Assembly (NCBI GenBank): GCA_947365245.1
Contig: CANAWG010000008.1
Coordinates: 57,944-121,943, forward strand
Direction of reading: 5' to 3'
Length of the DNA stretch: 64,000 nucleotides
Source: an uncultured Oscillibacter sp.
GTDB lineage: Bacteria; Bacillota; Clostridia; Oscillospirales; Oscillospiraceae
Shown: piece by piece, positions 1-8,338 of the stretch
How positions within the stretch are numbered: the first letter of the stretch is position 1
Layout: the number at the start of each line of letters is the position of its first letter
Notes under the pieces: generated by a model
What the model saw: the letters and a program-made list of their open reading frames with translations, nothing else
Databases searched by the model: none
What the model was told of the DNA's origin: nothing
Position numbers and translations under genes: made by a program

Positions 1-188
1 CTCCTTCTCTTTGTCAGCTCGTCCGGGGCCCGTTCCCCGGCGATGTACAGCTCCTCCGCGCGGTCCAGCGCGGCCTGGAGGACTTTTTTCGCCTCCCAGA
101 CGTTGGACTGCTCCAGCAGGGTCAGGGCGTCGTCAATGCCGCCGCAGAGGGCGGCGTACATCTGGCGCAAAACGTCAATATCATTCAT
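1..188 (-). CDS. small hypothetical protein, 5' part only
   Basis: The reading frame opens with ATG at 188 and runs off the left edge of the window after about 62 residues. The visible part (MNDIDVLRQMYAALCGGIDD...) is short, acidic and predicted helical, with no motif I recognise. An AAAGGA ribosome site lies about 12 nt upstream. It diverges from the ribbon-helix-helix gene at 288, and the two share a 14-bp palindromic operator-like site, so co-regulation is likely. Function unknown; the C-terminus is not visible. Confidence 0.55.
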   Translation of the reverse strand, partial: MNDIDVLRQMYAALCGGIDDALTLLEQSNVWEAKKVLQAALDRAEELYIAGERAPDELTKRR

Positions 189-218
189 ACATCATACCAT
201 CCTTTCTGGTAAGAATTT

Positions 219-232
219 ATACTACCTAGTAT
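219..232. promoter_or_regulatory. palindromic operator between divergent small genes
   Basis: ATACTA-CC-TAGTAT is a perfect dyad. It lies between a minus-strand -35 TTGACA (complement of 237-242) and a -10-like TATAAA (complement of 216-221), with a short 15-bp spacer. A second TAGTAT half-site is at 260-265. It is the likely binding site of the RHH protein encoded at 288. Confidence 0.5.
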
Positions 233-287
233 GCAATGTCAATATTTCGTAGGAATTTGTAGTATTTTTGGTCCAGAGGTGATGGGA

Positions 288-446
288 ATGGAAGCTATGA
301 AGCCTTTGAAAGTAAAGATCAGCGTCTCTCTGGATGAGGAAATTGTGAAGAAACTCCGGATTTTGGCGGAGGAGGATGACCGGCAGCTCTCCTCCTATAT
401 TAACCTTGTCCTGCGGAACTACCTGCGGGAGCGGGAAAAAACTTGA
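288..446 (+). CDS. ribbon-helix-helix (CopG/Arc-type) DNA-binding protein
   Basis: A 52-residue protein. The segment VKISVSLDEEIVKKL has the alternating beta-strand plus helix pattern of RHH repressors, followed by a second helix (SSYINLVLRNYLRERE). Of three possible ATG codons (282, 288, 297), 288 is preferred because AGAGG ends 8 nt upstream of it; the first is too close. RHH proteins bind DNA as dimers and often autoregulate, and the dyad at 219-232 fits that. No toxin gene follows, so calling it an antitoxin would be speculation. Confidence 0.7.
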   Translation: MEAMKPLKVKISVSLDEEIVKKLRILAEEDDRQLSSYINLVLRNYLREREKT

Positions 447-480
447 GCGGAGGTTCCACCCCGCCGGGGGAACGGGGAGA

Positions 481-575
481 TTTCGCGCCGCGGGCGCGGG
501 GACGGGGGATGCACCCCCCATTTCTCTTTTCTCTCTCTTGCGAGAGAAAAGAGAAACGGGCCGTGCACGGTCCTC
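481..575 (+). repeat. mosaic hairpin repeat, copy R1 (partial)
   Basis: First of four related non-coding repeats in the leftmost 5 kb. It holds a 15-bp stem with a 6-nt loop at 521-556, flanked by GCACCCCCCA on one side and the palindrome CCGTGCACGG on the other. The same order occurs at 3166-3426, and in inverted orientation at 984-1210 and 4778-5000. Confidence 0.7.
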
Positions 576-983
576 GTCGGAAGAAACTCCGCCGCTCCAT
601 TTCCGGCTGGCGCCGAAAATTCCGCTTGAGCTCCGTTCCTTCCTCCTCTCCCCGCCAGACCCGCTTCGCTGGGCTCCGGCGGGGGCCCCAATCCAAGAGA
701 ACGCCGGGGCGAGAATTTGCCCATGCGGGCAAATTTCGCCCAAAAATACGGGGGCTGTTCTGAATCGGTGCCAATGTGAGTTGCCAGTCTCCTGCCGGGT
801 GCGCCTGACTTTTTATCTCGCGGAGGTGCGCTCCCGCATTTGCGGGTGCCTGCGAGGCTGTTTTGCTGCTTTGACGCAAGGCCCCTAGCGCCTCTGCCCG
901 CGCTTCGCGCATGGCCGGTCCTGTGTGGAGAAGAGAGTTCGTTTACCGATGGCAGGAGGGGAGCCGCCCGCCCGCACCCGGGT
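576..983. other. non-coding hairpin-rich spacer
   Basis: I see no supportable gene here. The stretch holds a near-perfect hairpin at 708-740 (15-nt arms, ATGC loop). At 870-916 is a fragment matching the outer end of repeat R3 (GACGCAAGGC...CTGCCCGCGCTTCGCGCATGG). It reads as repeat debris linking R1 and R2. Confidence 0.5.
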
Positions 984-1210
984 ATGCGCGAAGCGCGGGC
1001 AGAGAAGAAAGTCCCTGCGTCCCCGCAGCGTCAACCGCCGTACTGCCGATGAATGGAGAAAACTCCGGAGGGCACCCCAAGCGTTCTCTTTTCTCTTCCA
1101 CCGTGCACGGCGCATTCTCTTTTCTCTGGCAAGACAGAGAAAAGAGAATGGGGGGTGCATTCCCAGCACGGGCAAAGCCCGTGCGCCGTCCCCGCCCCGT
1201 GGGCGGAAAA
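984..1210 (-). repeat. mosaic hairpin repeat, copy R2 (inverted)
   Basis: A fuller copy in the opposite orientation to R1. In order it holds GCGCGAAGCGCG, a CTGCG...CGCAG hairpin, ATGAATGGAGAAAACT, CCGTGCACGG, the long stem at 1114-1149 (ATTCTCTTTTCTCTG pairing with CAGAGAAAAGAGAAT) and a CACGGG-CAAAG-CCCGTG hairpin. Confidence 0.75.
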
Positions 1211-1261
1211 ACTCCGTCCCGCGCCCGCGGCGCGATTCCCCCGTGGTTTTCGGAAACTGAG

Positions 1262-1302
1262 GAAAAAATGAAGAGGACGGGCACAGCCCGTCCTCTCGGC
1301 TT
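1262..1302 (-). terminator. intrinsic terminator of lepA
   Basis: On the minus strand GAGGACGGGC pairs with GCCCGTCCTC, followed by TTCATTTTTT, directly downstream of the lepA stop codon. Confidence 0.75.
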
Positions 1303-1318
1303 TTTGCAAAGGTTTTTC

Positions 1319-3124
1319 TCACTCGTCCAGCTTGAGGACCGCCAGAAACGCCTCCGTGGGGATCTGCACAGAGCCCAGAGAGCGCATTTTCTTCTTGCCC
1401 TCTTTTTGCTTTTCCAGCAGCTTCTTCTTCCGGGTGATGTCGCCGCCGTAGCACTTGGCCAGCACGTCCTTGCGCATGGCTTTCACCGTCTCCCGGGCGA
1501 TGACCCGCCCGCCGATGGCCGCCTGCACCGGCACCTCGAAGAGCTGGCGGGGGATGTTCTCCTTTAATTTCTCGCACAGCTTCCGGGCCCGGGGATAGGC
1601 CTTGTCCTTGTGGGCGATGAAGCTCAGGGCGTCCACCTGGTCGCCGTTTAACAGCAGGTCCACCTTCACAAGCTCGCTGGGCCGGTAGCCGGAGAGCTCG
1701 TAGTCCAATGAGGCGTAGCCCCGGGTGTTGGCCTTGAGGGTGTCGAAGAAGTCATAGATGATCTCATTTAAGGGCATCTGGTAGTGGAGCTCCACCAGGT
1801 TGGTGTCCAGGTACTGCATGTCCTTGAACTCCCCCCGGCGCTCCTGGCACAGCGGCATGATGCTGCCCACGTACTCGTTGGGGGAGATGATGGAGACTTT
1901 CACGTAGGGCTCCTCCGCGTGCTCGATGGCGGAGGGGTCCGGGTAGTTGTGGGGGTTGTCCACGGACACCTGTGAGCCGTCGGATTTGTAGACGTGGTAG
2001 ATGACGGAAGGGAGGGTGGTCACCAGGTCCAAGTCGAACTCCCGCTCCAGCCGCTCCTGGATGACCTCCATGTGGAGCATCCCCAGAAAGCCGCACCGGA
2101 AGCCGAAGCCCAGGGCCACGGAGGACTCCGGCTCGAAGCTCAGGGAGGCGTCATTGAGCTGGAGCTTCTCCAGGGCGTCCCGGAGATCGGGGTACTTGCT
2201 GCCGTCCTCGGTGTAGATGCCGCAGTATACCATGGGCTGGACGGGGCGGTAGCCCGGCAGGGCCTCCGCCGCGGGGGCGGCGGCGTCGGTGACGGTATCG
2301 CCCACCCGGGTGTCCTTCACGTTTTTGATGGAGGCGGTGAAATAGCCCACCTCGCCGGCCTCTAATCTTTCGCAGGGCTCCAGCCCCAGGGGCAGCAGGT
2401 GGCCGCACTCCACCACCTGGTAGCTGGCGCCGGAGGCCATCATCCTCACCTGCTGGCCGGTGCGGAGGCTGCCCTCCATGAGGCGCATGTAGACGATGAC
2501 GCCCCGGTAGCTGTCGTACTGGCTGTCGAAGATCAGGGCCTTCAGGGGGGCGTTCACGTCCCCGGCGGGGGGCGGGACGTTTTTCACCACGTCCTCCAGC
2601 ACGGCTTCGATGTTGATACCCATCTTGGCGGAGATCTCCGGGGCGTCCAGGGCCGGCAGGCCGATGATATCCTCCACCTCCTGCTTGGCCTTGGCGGGGT
2701 CCGCGGCGGGGAGGTCGATCTTGTTGAACACCGGCAGGATCTCCAGGTCGTGCTCCATGGCCAGGTACGTGTTGGCCAGAGTCTGGGCCTCCACGCCCTG
2801 GGTGGCGTCCACCACCAGCACGGCGCCCTCGCAGGCGGCGAGAGACCGGGAGACCTCGTAGTTGAAGTCCACGTGGCCCGGGGTGTCGATGAGGTTCAGC
2901 TCGTAGGTTTCGCCGTCGGCGGCGGTGTAGTTCAGCCGCACGGCCCGGGCCTTGATGGTGATGCCCCGCTCTTTCTCCAGGTCCATGTTGTCCAGAAGCT
3001 GAGACGCCATCTCCCGCTGGGAGACTGCGTTGCACTTTTCCAGCAGGCGGTCCGCCAGGGTGGACTTGCCGTGGTCAATGTGGGCGATGATGCTGAAATT
3101 TCGAATATTCGATTGCTTTGCCAT
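1319..3124 (-). CDS. lepA: elongation factor 4 (LepA), ribosome back-translocating GTPase
   Basis: Cytoplasmic translational GTPase that acts on stalled or mis-translocated ribosomes. The 601 residues match the usual family length. Visible motifs are the P-loop AHIDHGKST near residue 14, the switch region [18 protein letters not shown] and NKIDLP. The C-terminal part carries the LepA-specific region ([17 protein letters not shown] and following). The open frame extends 59 codons upstream into repeat R3, but AAAGGAGG lies 8 nt before the ATG at 3124, so the shorter start is chosen. A terminator follows the gene; it looks monocistronic. Confidence 0.97.
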   Translation of the reverse strand: MAKQSNIRNFSIIAHIDHGKSTLADRLLEKCNAVSQREMASQLLDNMDLEKERGITIKARAVRLNYTAADGETYELNLIDTPGHVDFNYEVSRSLAACEGAVLVVDATQGVEAQTLANTYLAMEHDLEILPVFNKIDLPAADPAKAKQEVEDIIGLPALDAPEISAKMGINIEAVLEDVVKNVPPPAGDVNAPLKALIFDSQYDSYRGVIVYMRLMEGSLRTGQQVRMMASGASYQVVECGHLLPLGLEPCERLEAGEVGYFTASIKNVKDTRVGDTVTDAAAPAAEALPGYRPVQPMVYCGIYTEDGSKYPDLRDALEKLQLNDASLSFEPESSVALGFGFRCGFLGMLHMEVIQERLEREFDLDLVTTLPSVIYHVYKSDGSQVSVDNPHNYPDPSAIEHAEEPYVKVSIISPNEYVGSIMPLCQERRGEFKDMQYLDTNLVELHYQMPLNEIIYDFFDTLKANTRGYASLDYELSGYRPSELVKVDLLLNGDQVDALSFIAHKDKAYPRARKLCEKLKENIPRQLFEVPVQAAIGGRVIARETVKAMRKDVLAKCYGGDITRKKKLLEKQKEGKKKMRSLGSVQIPTEAFLAVLKLDE

Positions 3125-3165
3125 AAAAGGGCCTCCTTTTGGATACCCTGCGGGAATACAGGGAT

Positions 3166-3426
3166 TTTCGCGCCACGGGCGCGGGGACGGGGGTTTCCCG
3201 GCCTCGGGCCGGGGACGACGCACGGGCTTCGCCCGTGCTGGGGATGCACCCCCCATTCTCTTTTCTCTCTCTTGCGAGAGAAAAGAGAATGCGCCGTGCA
3301 CGGTGGAAGAGAAAAGAGAACGCTATGGGTGCTCTCCGGGATGCGCTCCATTCATCGGAGCTGCGGAGGAGACTTAATGCGTGGACGCAAGGCCTCAGGC
3401 TCCTCTGCCCGCGCTTCGCGCATGGC
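3166..3426 (+). repeat. mosaic hairpin repeat, copy R3
   Basis: Same orientation as R1 and located just upstream of lepA. It holds the CACGGGC-TTC-GCCCGTG hairpin, the GCACCCCCCA block, the 15-bp stem at 3255-3290, CCGTGCACGG, an ATTCATCGG block, TGCGTGGACGCA and CCCGCGCTTCGCGCATGG. It accounts for most of the gap between lepA and the XRE gene at 3502. Confidence 0.75.
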
Positions 3427-3501
3427 TGGTGCAGATCGAGAGCACGGAGAATCGCGCCCCAGGGGCGCGGGGATCCCGCCGCGGGCGGGGGAGAGGGCGC
3501 C

Positions 3502-3711
3502 TTATTTGCCGGGGTGGTCGTGGCAGATTAAGTCATCTACGGTGATGCCGTAGAAATCCGCCAGCGCAATCAGCGTCGACAGTTTGGACTCCCGCTTGCC
3601 CAGCTCGTAATTTTGATACCCTCTCCAGCTGAGGCCAATTTTTTCCGCCAGCTCCGTTTGCTTTAGACCGTGAGCTCTTCTCAGCAGTAAGAGATGCTCT
3701 GGAAATGTCAT
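3502..3711 (-). CDS. small XRE-family (Cro/CI-like) transcriptional regulator
   Basis: A 69-residue protein that is almost entirely one helix-turn-helix domain: LLRRAHGLKQTELAEKIG then LSWRGYQNYELGKRESK, ending with ALADFYGITVDDLI as in phage-type Cro/CI folds. It diverges from a 46-residue ORF at 3800. A 6-bp-arm dyad overlaps the promoter between them, the layout of a self-contained regulatory pair from a mobile element. Its target is probably that intergenic operator; anything wider is unknown. Confidence 0.85.
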   Translation of the reverse strand: MTFPEHLLLLRRAHGLKQTELAEKIGLSWRGYQNYELGKRESKLSTLIALADFYGITVDDLICHDHPGK

Positions 3712-3727
3712 AATTTCTCACTCTCTA

Positions 3728-3754
3728 TTGACACACGAATGTGTGTGATATGAT
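3728..3754 (+). promoter_or_regulatory. promoter with internal ACACAC/GTGTGT operator
   Basis: TTGACA (3728-3733) and TATGAT (3749-3754) are 15 bp apart, slightly short. The dyad ACACAC-GAAT-GTGTGT (3731-3746) sits across the -35 and spacer. It is the likely XRE binding site controlling the ORF at 3800. Confidence 0.55.
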
Positions 3755-3799
3755 GGATGCACACAAACGTAAAGGTCGATGCTTTTGCGGGAGAACAAT

Positions 3800-3940
3800 A
3801 TGGAAGACTATATTACAATTTTGCTGGAAGCATGGGAAGAATGTGACCGGGAATACCTTGGATGGGAGTATTACATGCAGTCGGAGCGGGCGATGGGGGC
3901 CTGGGAGCGGTTGGACGAGACCATTTCCGATCAATTATAG
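3800..3940 (+). CDS. 46-residue acidic small protein divergent from XRE gene
   Basis: ATG at 3800 has GGGAG 8 nt upstream and the frame ends with TAG at 3938. The product (MEDYITILLEAWEECDREYL...) is acidic, aromatic-rich and predicted helical, with no family I recognise. Support comes from the ribosome site, the promoter at 3728-3754 and the divergent XRE regulator. Small acidic products next to Cro-like genes occur in prophages and integrative elements. Function unknown. Confidence 0.5.
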   Translation: MEDYITILLEAWEECDREYLGWEYYMQSERAMGAWERLDETISDQL

Positions 3941-4086
3941 GGACACAAGTTCAGCCTTAATCAATGTTGTGTAGTTTCAAGCATTTTTGGTCTTTTATTG
4001 CTTTTGCTGATACAGATTCGCTCAGGTTGAAACAAGTTTGCTTGTGTACTAAGTTGTGTACTCTATCCCTTGCCAAAGGAGTGGTG

Positions 4087-4524
4087 TTAATTTTGCAAAC
4101 TCCTCGATAAACTGGAATTTTCAGTGATTTTGCCACAAATGTGCGTACTCATTTCAAACCAATTTATCAACCTGCCGCATTTAGGGCATTTGTGTTCAAC
4201 TATTTTTTCGCTGATCCATTGTGAAACCCCGACCGCTTTCATACGCAGAGAATCAGGAATCACATTTGCGTGATTACAGATCCCATTGATAACAGGTTTT
4301 GTACTGAACTCTTTTAGTTTTGTGCAGGGAAATTCCCCACATTCATAACAACGTGTAACGTTGTTATGAATAGCACAATCTAAGAATCCATGGTCAGCGC
4401 AGCCCTTACATCCCTCACGCACAAATTCAGAAAGGCAACCATGGCATTCATTGGGAAAGGACGGACATGCTCCACAGAATAGGCCACATATAGATGCACA
4501 CTTTTCGTCAGGAATTCTCTGCAT
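4087..4524 (-). CDS. cysteine-rich DUF3795-like protein
   Basis: A 145-residue protein with many Cys pairs: CGLFCGACPSF, CHGCL, CKGCADHG, CYECGEFPC and CPKCGR. This spacing is typical of DUF3795-type proteins, thought to bind metal, with no established reaction. The start at 4524 is supported by GGGAG 9-10 nt upstream; the longer frame runs back into unrelated sequence. The gene and its flanks (about 3,940-4,630) are clearly more AT-rich than neighbouring genes, which suggests recent transfer. Confidence 0.7.
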   Translation of the reverse strand: MQRIPDEKCASICGLFCGACPSFPNECHGCLSEFVREGCKGCADHGFLDCAIHNNVTRCYECGEFPCTKLKEFSTKPVINGICNHANVIPDSLRMKAVGVSQWISEKIVEHKCPKCGRLINWFEMSTHICGKITENSSLSRSLQN

Positions 4525-4631
4525 AAACTTGTTCTCCCAAATCTGAATTTGTCGAGCTGTACACAGAAAAGCACAGCATGACAGAGCAAACAAATCTGCC
4601 AAGGTACTTGTGTGCTTTTCGTGTACTATAA

Positions 4632-4739
4632 AAGGAGCTGTTCCGGGCGTACGAGGAAAAGCAGAACGCGGCGAACGCCATCCGGGGGAGGACCCTGAGC
4701 CGCCAGATCTTTTTGCTGGCGAAAGAGATTTACCGCTGA
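4632..4739 (+). pseudogene. C-terminal remnant of an unidentified gene
   Basis: After a TAA at 4629-4631 a GC-rich open frame of 35 codons runs to TGA at 4737. It reads KELFRAYEEKQNAANAIRG and ends RQIFLLAKEIYR, a plausible protein C-terminus. It has no start codon or ribosome site, and base composition changes abruptly at its left edge. It looks like the tail of a gene cut by the insertion that brought the AT-rich islet. The parent family is not recognised. Confidence 0.35.
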
Positions 4740-4777
4740 TAAGCGAGTAAAAATAAATGCTATCCCAGATAGTCTCA

Positions 4778-5000
4778 TCCATGCGCGAAGCGCGGGCAGA
4801 GGAGCGAAAGTCCCTGCGTCCACGCAGCGTTGACCGCCGTTCTACCGATGAATGGAGAAAACTTGCGGAGGGCACCCCAAGCCTTCTTTTTCTCTTTTGG
4901 ACCGTGCACGGCCCGTTTTCTCAATTTCTTCGCGAAGAAAATGAGAAAATGGGGGGTGCATCCCCTCGTCCCCGCCCCGTGGGCGGAAACCCCTCGTCCC
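4778..5000 (-). repeat. mosaic hairpin repeat, copy R4 (inverted)
   Basis: Same block order as R2. The central stem (916-932 pairing with 933-949 of the 4 kb block, i.e. 4916-4949) has a different sequence from R1-R3 (TTTTCTCA...TGAGAAAA) yet still pairs over 17 bp with one mismatch. The flanking CCGTGCACGG and GGGGGGTGCAT blocks are conserved. It fills the gap between 4740 and the SGNH-like gene. Confidence 0.75.
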
Positions 5001-5047
5001 CGCCCCGTGGCGGGAAACTCCCGTCCCGGCCCGCAGGCCGTGCCCGC

Positions 5048-6103
5048 TCACGCCCCCGGTGAGGGGGTAAAAATCGCCTCATAGTCGTAATTTACCACAA
5101 ACTCCCGCAGGGCGTCCAGCCTCTCCCGGCGGTTTTCCGCCGTCAGGCGGTACACTCCCGTGTTCATGGCCTCGGCCATCCGATACGTCACCCGCCCCGC
5201 CACGTGGATGTGGTCGGCGTAGTTGTCCAGGTTCGTGATGACCTCCAGATCGTCCATGAAGAACTGGAGCTCCGCGTTGTCGTACTCCAGCAGCGTCTCC
5301 GCCGCCTGGTCCAGCATGGCGAAGACCGCCTCCGTCTCCCCCAGGAGGTCCATCTTGTCCCAGAAGAGGATGCTGTAGGGGGAGAAGTAGAAGATGAACT
5401 GGGTGTCGGGGTACTTCTCCAGCCAGCCGGTGACCTCCCGGAGGTTGGCCGCGCAGTTGTCCTGAAAATAGTCCGCCGGCTTGGGGGGCTCCCGGGTCTC
5501 AGGGCGGTCGTAGCCCCCCAGCGCCTCCTCCCGGTTGAAGGAGACGTTTCCGTCCCACACGAAAGCGTCCTGGAGCGTCTGGGTCTCCCCCTGGGCCTTT
5601 TTCAAAACCGTGTAGGCGGAGCGGAAGAGGGCGTCCTTGTTCAGCAGGTACTGCCCGTCGTTCCAGGGGCTGTCGTCGTAGAGATACCCCGGCAGCTGAT
5701 CCGGCGCCTCCGCCGGGGACCGGGAGAGGAGGTTGGGATCCAGGCCGAAGATGACCCGCCTCACGTCCTGCCGGGTGTTGGCGTACGCCAGCGCCTGGCC
5801 GAACTCCCCAAAGCCGCCGTTGGGAAAGGTGATCTTCACCGTGGAGGTCTCGTAGAACACGTCGAACCAGAAAGGGCGGTAGTTGGCCGCCAGGGAGGAC
5901 CCCATAAGGATGGTCTCGTACGTCTGGCTCCGCAGCAGCCCCGCCCCCTGGGCCCGCTGGTCAAACCACACCTCCCCCTCCGGGTCCGGGGCGCGGTAGT
6001 GGAAGAAAGGGTCCACCAGGTACACCGCCGCGGCGCACGCCGTCAGCAAGGACGCCGTCACCGCCAGCAGCGCCGCGGCCCAGCGTTGCTTTTCGACTCT
6101 CAT
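5048..6103 (-). CDS. membrane-anchored SGNH-like protein paired with MBOAT acyltransferase
   Basis: A 351-residue protein with one N-terminal hydrophobic segment (about residues 9-31), so probably anchored with its domain outside. ILMGSSLAANY near residue 69 resembles the nucleophile block of SGNH-fold esterases and transferases, and DNYADHIH near the C-terminus gives the matching Asp/His block. Analogous AlgX/AlgJ or DltD proteins work with an MBOAT protein to O-acylate envelope polymers. It follows the MBOAT gene by 9 bp, so both are probably in one operon. The substrate cannot be told; the SGNH assignment is inference. Confidence 0.7.
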   Translation of the reverse strand: MRVEKQRWAAALLAVTASLLTACAAAVYLVDPFFHYRAPDPEGEVWFDQRAQGAGLLRSQTYETILMGSSLAANYRPFWFDVFYETSTVKITFPNGGFGEFGQALAYANTRQDVRRVIFGLDPNLLSRSPAEAPDQLPGYLYDDSPWNDGQYLLNKDALFRSAYTVLKKAQGETQTLQDAFVWDGNVSFNREEALGGYDRPETREPPKPADYFQDNCAANLREVTGWLEKYPDTQFIFYFSPYSILFWDKMDLLGETEAVFAMLDQAAETLLEYDNAELQFFMDDLEVITNLDNYADHIHVAGRVTYRMAEAMNTGVYRLTAENRRERLDALREFVVNYDYEAIFTPSPGA

Positions 6104-6112
6104 GGCCGCCTC

Positions 6113-7543
6113 CTAGAAATTGGAATAGATGAACGCGGCCGTGCTGGAAAAGGACAGCACCGCCCAGGTGAGCAAAGCGCCGCACAGGGCCGCGCCGCGG
6201 ACCGTGGGGCAAAAGTCCTCCATCCGGCGGATGACGCTCCGCCGCCGGAGAGAGACCGCGAGGCCCGCCGTAAAGAGAGCCGCCAGCACCAGCCCCGGCA
6301 CCGCCCCGGCGGCAAAGGGCAGGAGGGTCCGCAGCGCCGTGGCCTCGCTGTCCAGGGCGCCCGCCGCCAAAAGCTCCAGGGGCAGCCCGCCGCCGCCCAG
6401 GACCGCGGCGCGCAGTAGCGAGAGCGCCGCTGTCAGGGAGGGGGCCTGGAAGAATACCCAGGCCAGGTTTACAAAGAGGAACGTCATGGCCCACCGGAGG
6501 GGCTTTGGCAGTTTTTCCCGGCCGGGCCAGAGGCGCTCTATGACCTGGGCCAGCCCGTGGAGGAGGCCCCAGACCAGGAACGTCCACCCGGCCCCGTGCC
6601 AGAGGCCGCTGATGAGATATACAATGAGGATGTTGACGCAGGTGCGCACCGTCCCCCGGCGGCTGCCCCCCAGGGGGATGTAGACGCACTGGCGGAGGAA
6701 GCCCGTCAGCGTTATATGCCACCGCTTCCAGAACTCCCCCACGCTGCAGGCCCGGTAGGGGGCGTCGAAGTTCACCGGGACCCGGAGCCCTAAGAGCCTC
6801 GCGCAGCCCGCGGCGATGTCGCAGTAGCCGGAGAAGTCCAGGTACAATTGCAGGCTGTACCCCAGGATCACCACCCAGGCGGCGGGGGCCGTCAGGCCGT
6901 CTCCCAGGGCCCAGCCGTTGGAGACCACCGTGCCCAGGGGGTCCGCCAGCAGGACCTTTTTGGCCATTCCCAGGGAGATGGCGTAGAGGCCCGCGGCGAA
7001 GTCCGCCCCCTCCGCCCGGGGGACGCCGGCGCGCAGCTGGGGGAAGAAGTCCCCGGGGCTCCATATAGGGCCGGAGGCCGCCGTGGGGAAGAACAGGGAG
7101 TACAGCACATACCGCCAGCCCTCCCCCCGCTCCAGGGTGAAAGAGCCGTCATAGGCCTCCTTCAAGAGCCACAGCTGCTGGAAGGTGAAAAAGCTGAGGC
7201 CCAGGGGCGCGGGGCCCAGGTCGACCCGCCCGCCGGTAAGGAAGGCGGCGTACTTGTAGACCGCCAGAAGGGCGATGTGCCAGGCCGCCGCCAGGACAAG
7301 GACCGCTTTCCGCCCCCGCCGGCCGGGCCGGAGGGACCGGGCGGCGGACCAGGTGACGCAGAGGGACAGGAGAATGGGCGCCAGAAGCGCCAGGGACCCG
7401 CAGCCCCGCCAGTAGAAGAACAGACTGAACAGCGTCAGGCAGACCGTGACGGCCCGGGCGGAGCCGCCCCGGCGGGCCAGGAGGCGGCAGAGGACCGCCG
7501 CCGCCGCCAAAAACGCCAGAAATTCCAGGGATTGAAAGCTCAT
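6113..7543 (-). CDS. MBOAT-family O-acyltransferase (AlgI/DltB-like)
   Basis: A 476-residue polytopic membrane protein. Diagnostic stretches are LQLYLDFSGYCDIAAG, NFDAPYRACSVGEFWKRWHI and LISGLWHGAGWTFLVWG; the last carries the conserved MBOAT histidine. Family members move acyl groups from a cytoplasmic donor to an extracellular glycan or teichoic acid. The start overlaps the stop of the upstream XRE gene (ATGA), showing translational coupling. With the SGNH-like gene below it forms an envelope acylation module. Confidence 0.92.
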   Translation of the reverse strand: MSFQSLEFLAFLAAAAVLCRLLARRGGSARAVTVCLTLFSLFFYWRGCGSLALLAPILLSLCVTWSAARSLRPGRRGRKAVLVLAAAWHIALLAVYKYAAFLTGGRVDLGPAPLGLSFFTFQQLWLLKEAYDGSFTLERGEGWRYVLYSLFFPTAASGPIWSPGDFFPQLRAGVPRAEGADFAAGLYAISLGMAKKVLLADPLGTVVSNGWALGDGLTAPAAWVVILGYSLQLYLDFSGYCDIAAGCARLLGLRVPVNFDAPYRACSVGEFWKRWHITLTGFLRQCVYIPLGGSRRGTVRTCVNILIVYLISGLWHGAGWTFLVWGLLHGLAQVIERLWPGREKLPKPLRWAMTFLFVNLAWVFFQAPSLTAALSLLRAAVLGGGGLPLELLAAGALDSEATALRTLLPFAAGAVPGLVLAALFTAGLAVSLRRRSVIRRMEDFCPTVRGAALCGALLTWAVLSFSSTAAFIYSNF

Positions 7544-8223
7544 GGCCGGGATTCAGACAGGGCGCTGAGCCGGGCGTCGGCGGCGCTGAGGACCTGGGTC
7601 AGGCTCTGGCAGCGGCCGGGGTAGTCGTCGGCGATGGCCTGGGCGCTGAGGTCCGGGAACTCCGCTTTCTGGGCGGCCTGGCTTCGCAGGGCCCGGTCGT
7701 AGCGGGCCTCGGAGAGCTTCATGTCCGCCCCCGCCAGGCCCATGGCGCAGAGGCCGCCGTCCAGGGAGAAGTAGGCCTCGTTGGCCCCGGCGGAGCGGTA
7801 GAGATGGCGGTAGAGCTGGTAGACGGCGCTGGAGAGATACTCCGCCGCCGCGTTGATGGCGGCCTTGTCCCCCAGCTTGCCCAAGAGGCCGAACAGCACC
7901 CCCACCGCGCCGGAGAGGAGCTTGCTCTGGAGGGTGGCCAGAATGCTGCCCCGGAGCACGTTGCCCTCGTCGGCGGCGTTCAGGATCTCCTCGGAGGTCA
8001 GCATGCTGCCCTCCCGGGACAGCGTGCGGCCCAGGATGAAGTCGGCGGAGACGTTGTAGTAGTCGCAGGCCTTGACCACAAACTTCAGCCCCGGCTCCCG
8101 GATGCCGTTTTCGTAGTGGCTCAGCAGCGCCTGGGAGATCCCCAGGTCCCCGGCGGCGGTGCGCTGGGAGACGCCCCGCTCCTGCCGCAGCAGGGACAGC
8201 GTCCGTGAAAATTCAGAAGCCAT
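7540..8223 (-). CDS. XRE-family regulator with C-terminal helical domain
   Basis: A 227-residue protein with an N-terminal helix-turn-helix (SLLRQERGVSQRTAAGDLGI, ALLSHYENGIREPGL, ending DFILGRT). A helical Ala/Leu-rich region of about 150 residues follows and I do not recognise it. It is the first gene of the operon with the MBOAT/SGNH pair, with ATGA overlap, so it probably controls envelope acylation and itself. A GGTA-N5-TACC dyad overlaps the -10 region of its promoter at 8267-8295. Confidence 0.8.
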   Translation of the reverse strand: MASEFSRTLSLLRQERGVSQRTAAGDLGISQALLSHYENGIREPGLKFVVKACDYYNVSADFILGRTLSREGSMLTSEEILNAADEGNVLRGSILATLQSKLLSGAVGVLFGLLGKLGDKAAINAAAEYLSSAVYQLYRHLYRSAGANEAYFSLDGGLCAMGLAGADMKLSEARYDRALRSQAAQKAEFPDLSAQAIADDYPGRCQSLTQVLSAADARLSALSESRP

Positions 8224-8266
8224 TGTCTCTCTCTCCTTTTGGCGGTGATTGCAATACGCAGGGTAT

Positions 8267-8295
8267 AGTTTACCAAAGGAGATACGGTTTGTAAA
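8267..8295 (-). promoter_or_regulatory. promoter of XRE-MBOAT operon
   Basis: On the minus strand TTTACA and TAAACT are separated by 17 bp. GGTA-N5-TACC (8263-8275) overlaps the -10 and is a plausible autoregulatory site. Confidence 0.45.
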
Positions 8296-8301
8296 GAGAA
8301 A

Positions 8302-8328
8302 AAAGCGGACGCTCCGCGTCCGCCTGCG
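8302..8328 (-). terminator. terminator of the HAD gene
   Basis: On the minus strand CGGACGC-GGA-GCGTCCG is followed by a T-rich run (CTTTTTTC), just past the HAD gene stop codon. Confidence 0.75.
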
Positions 8329-8338
8329 ATGGTCCGAC

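Noticed and set aside
288..446. RHH protein and the divergent gene at 188 as a toxin-antitoxin pair.
   Set aside because: Toxin-antitoxin genes are normally co-directional and the partner shows no toxin motif.
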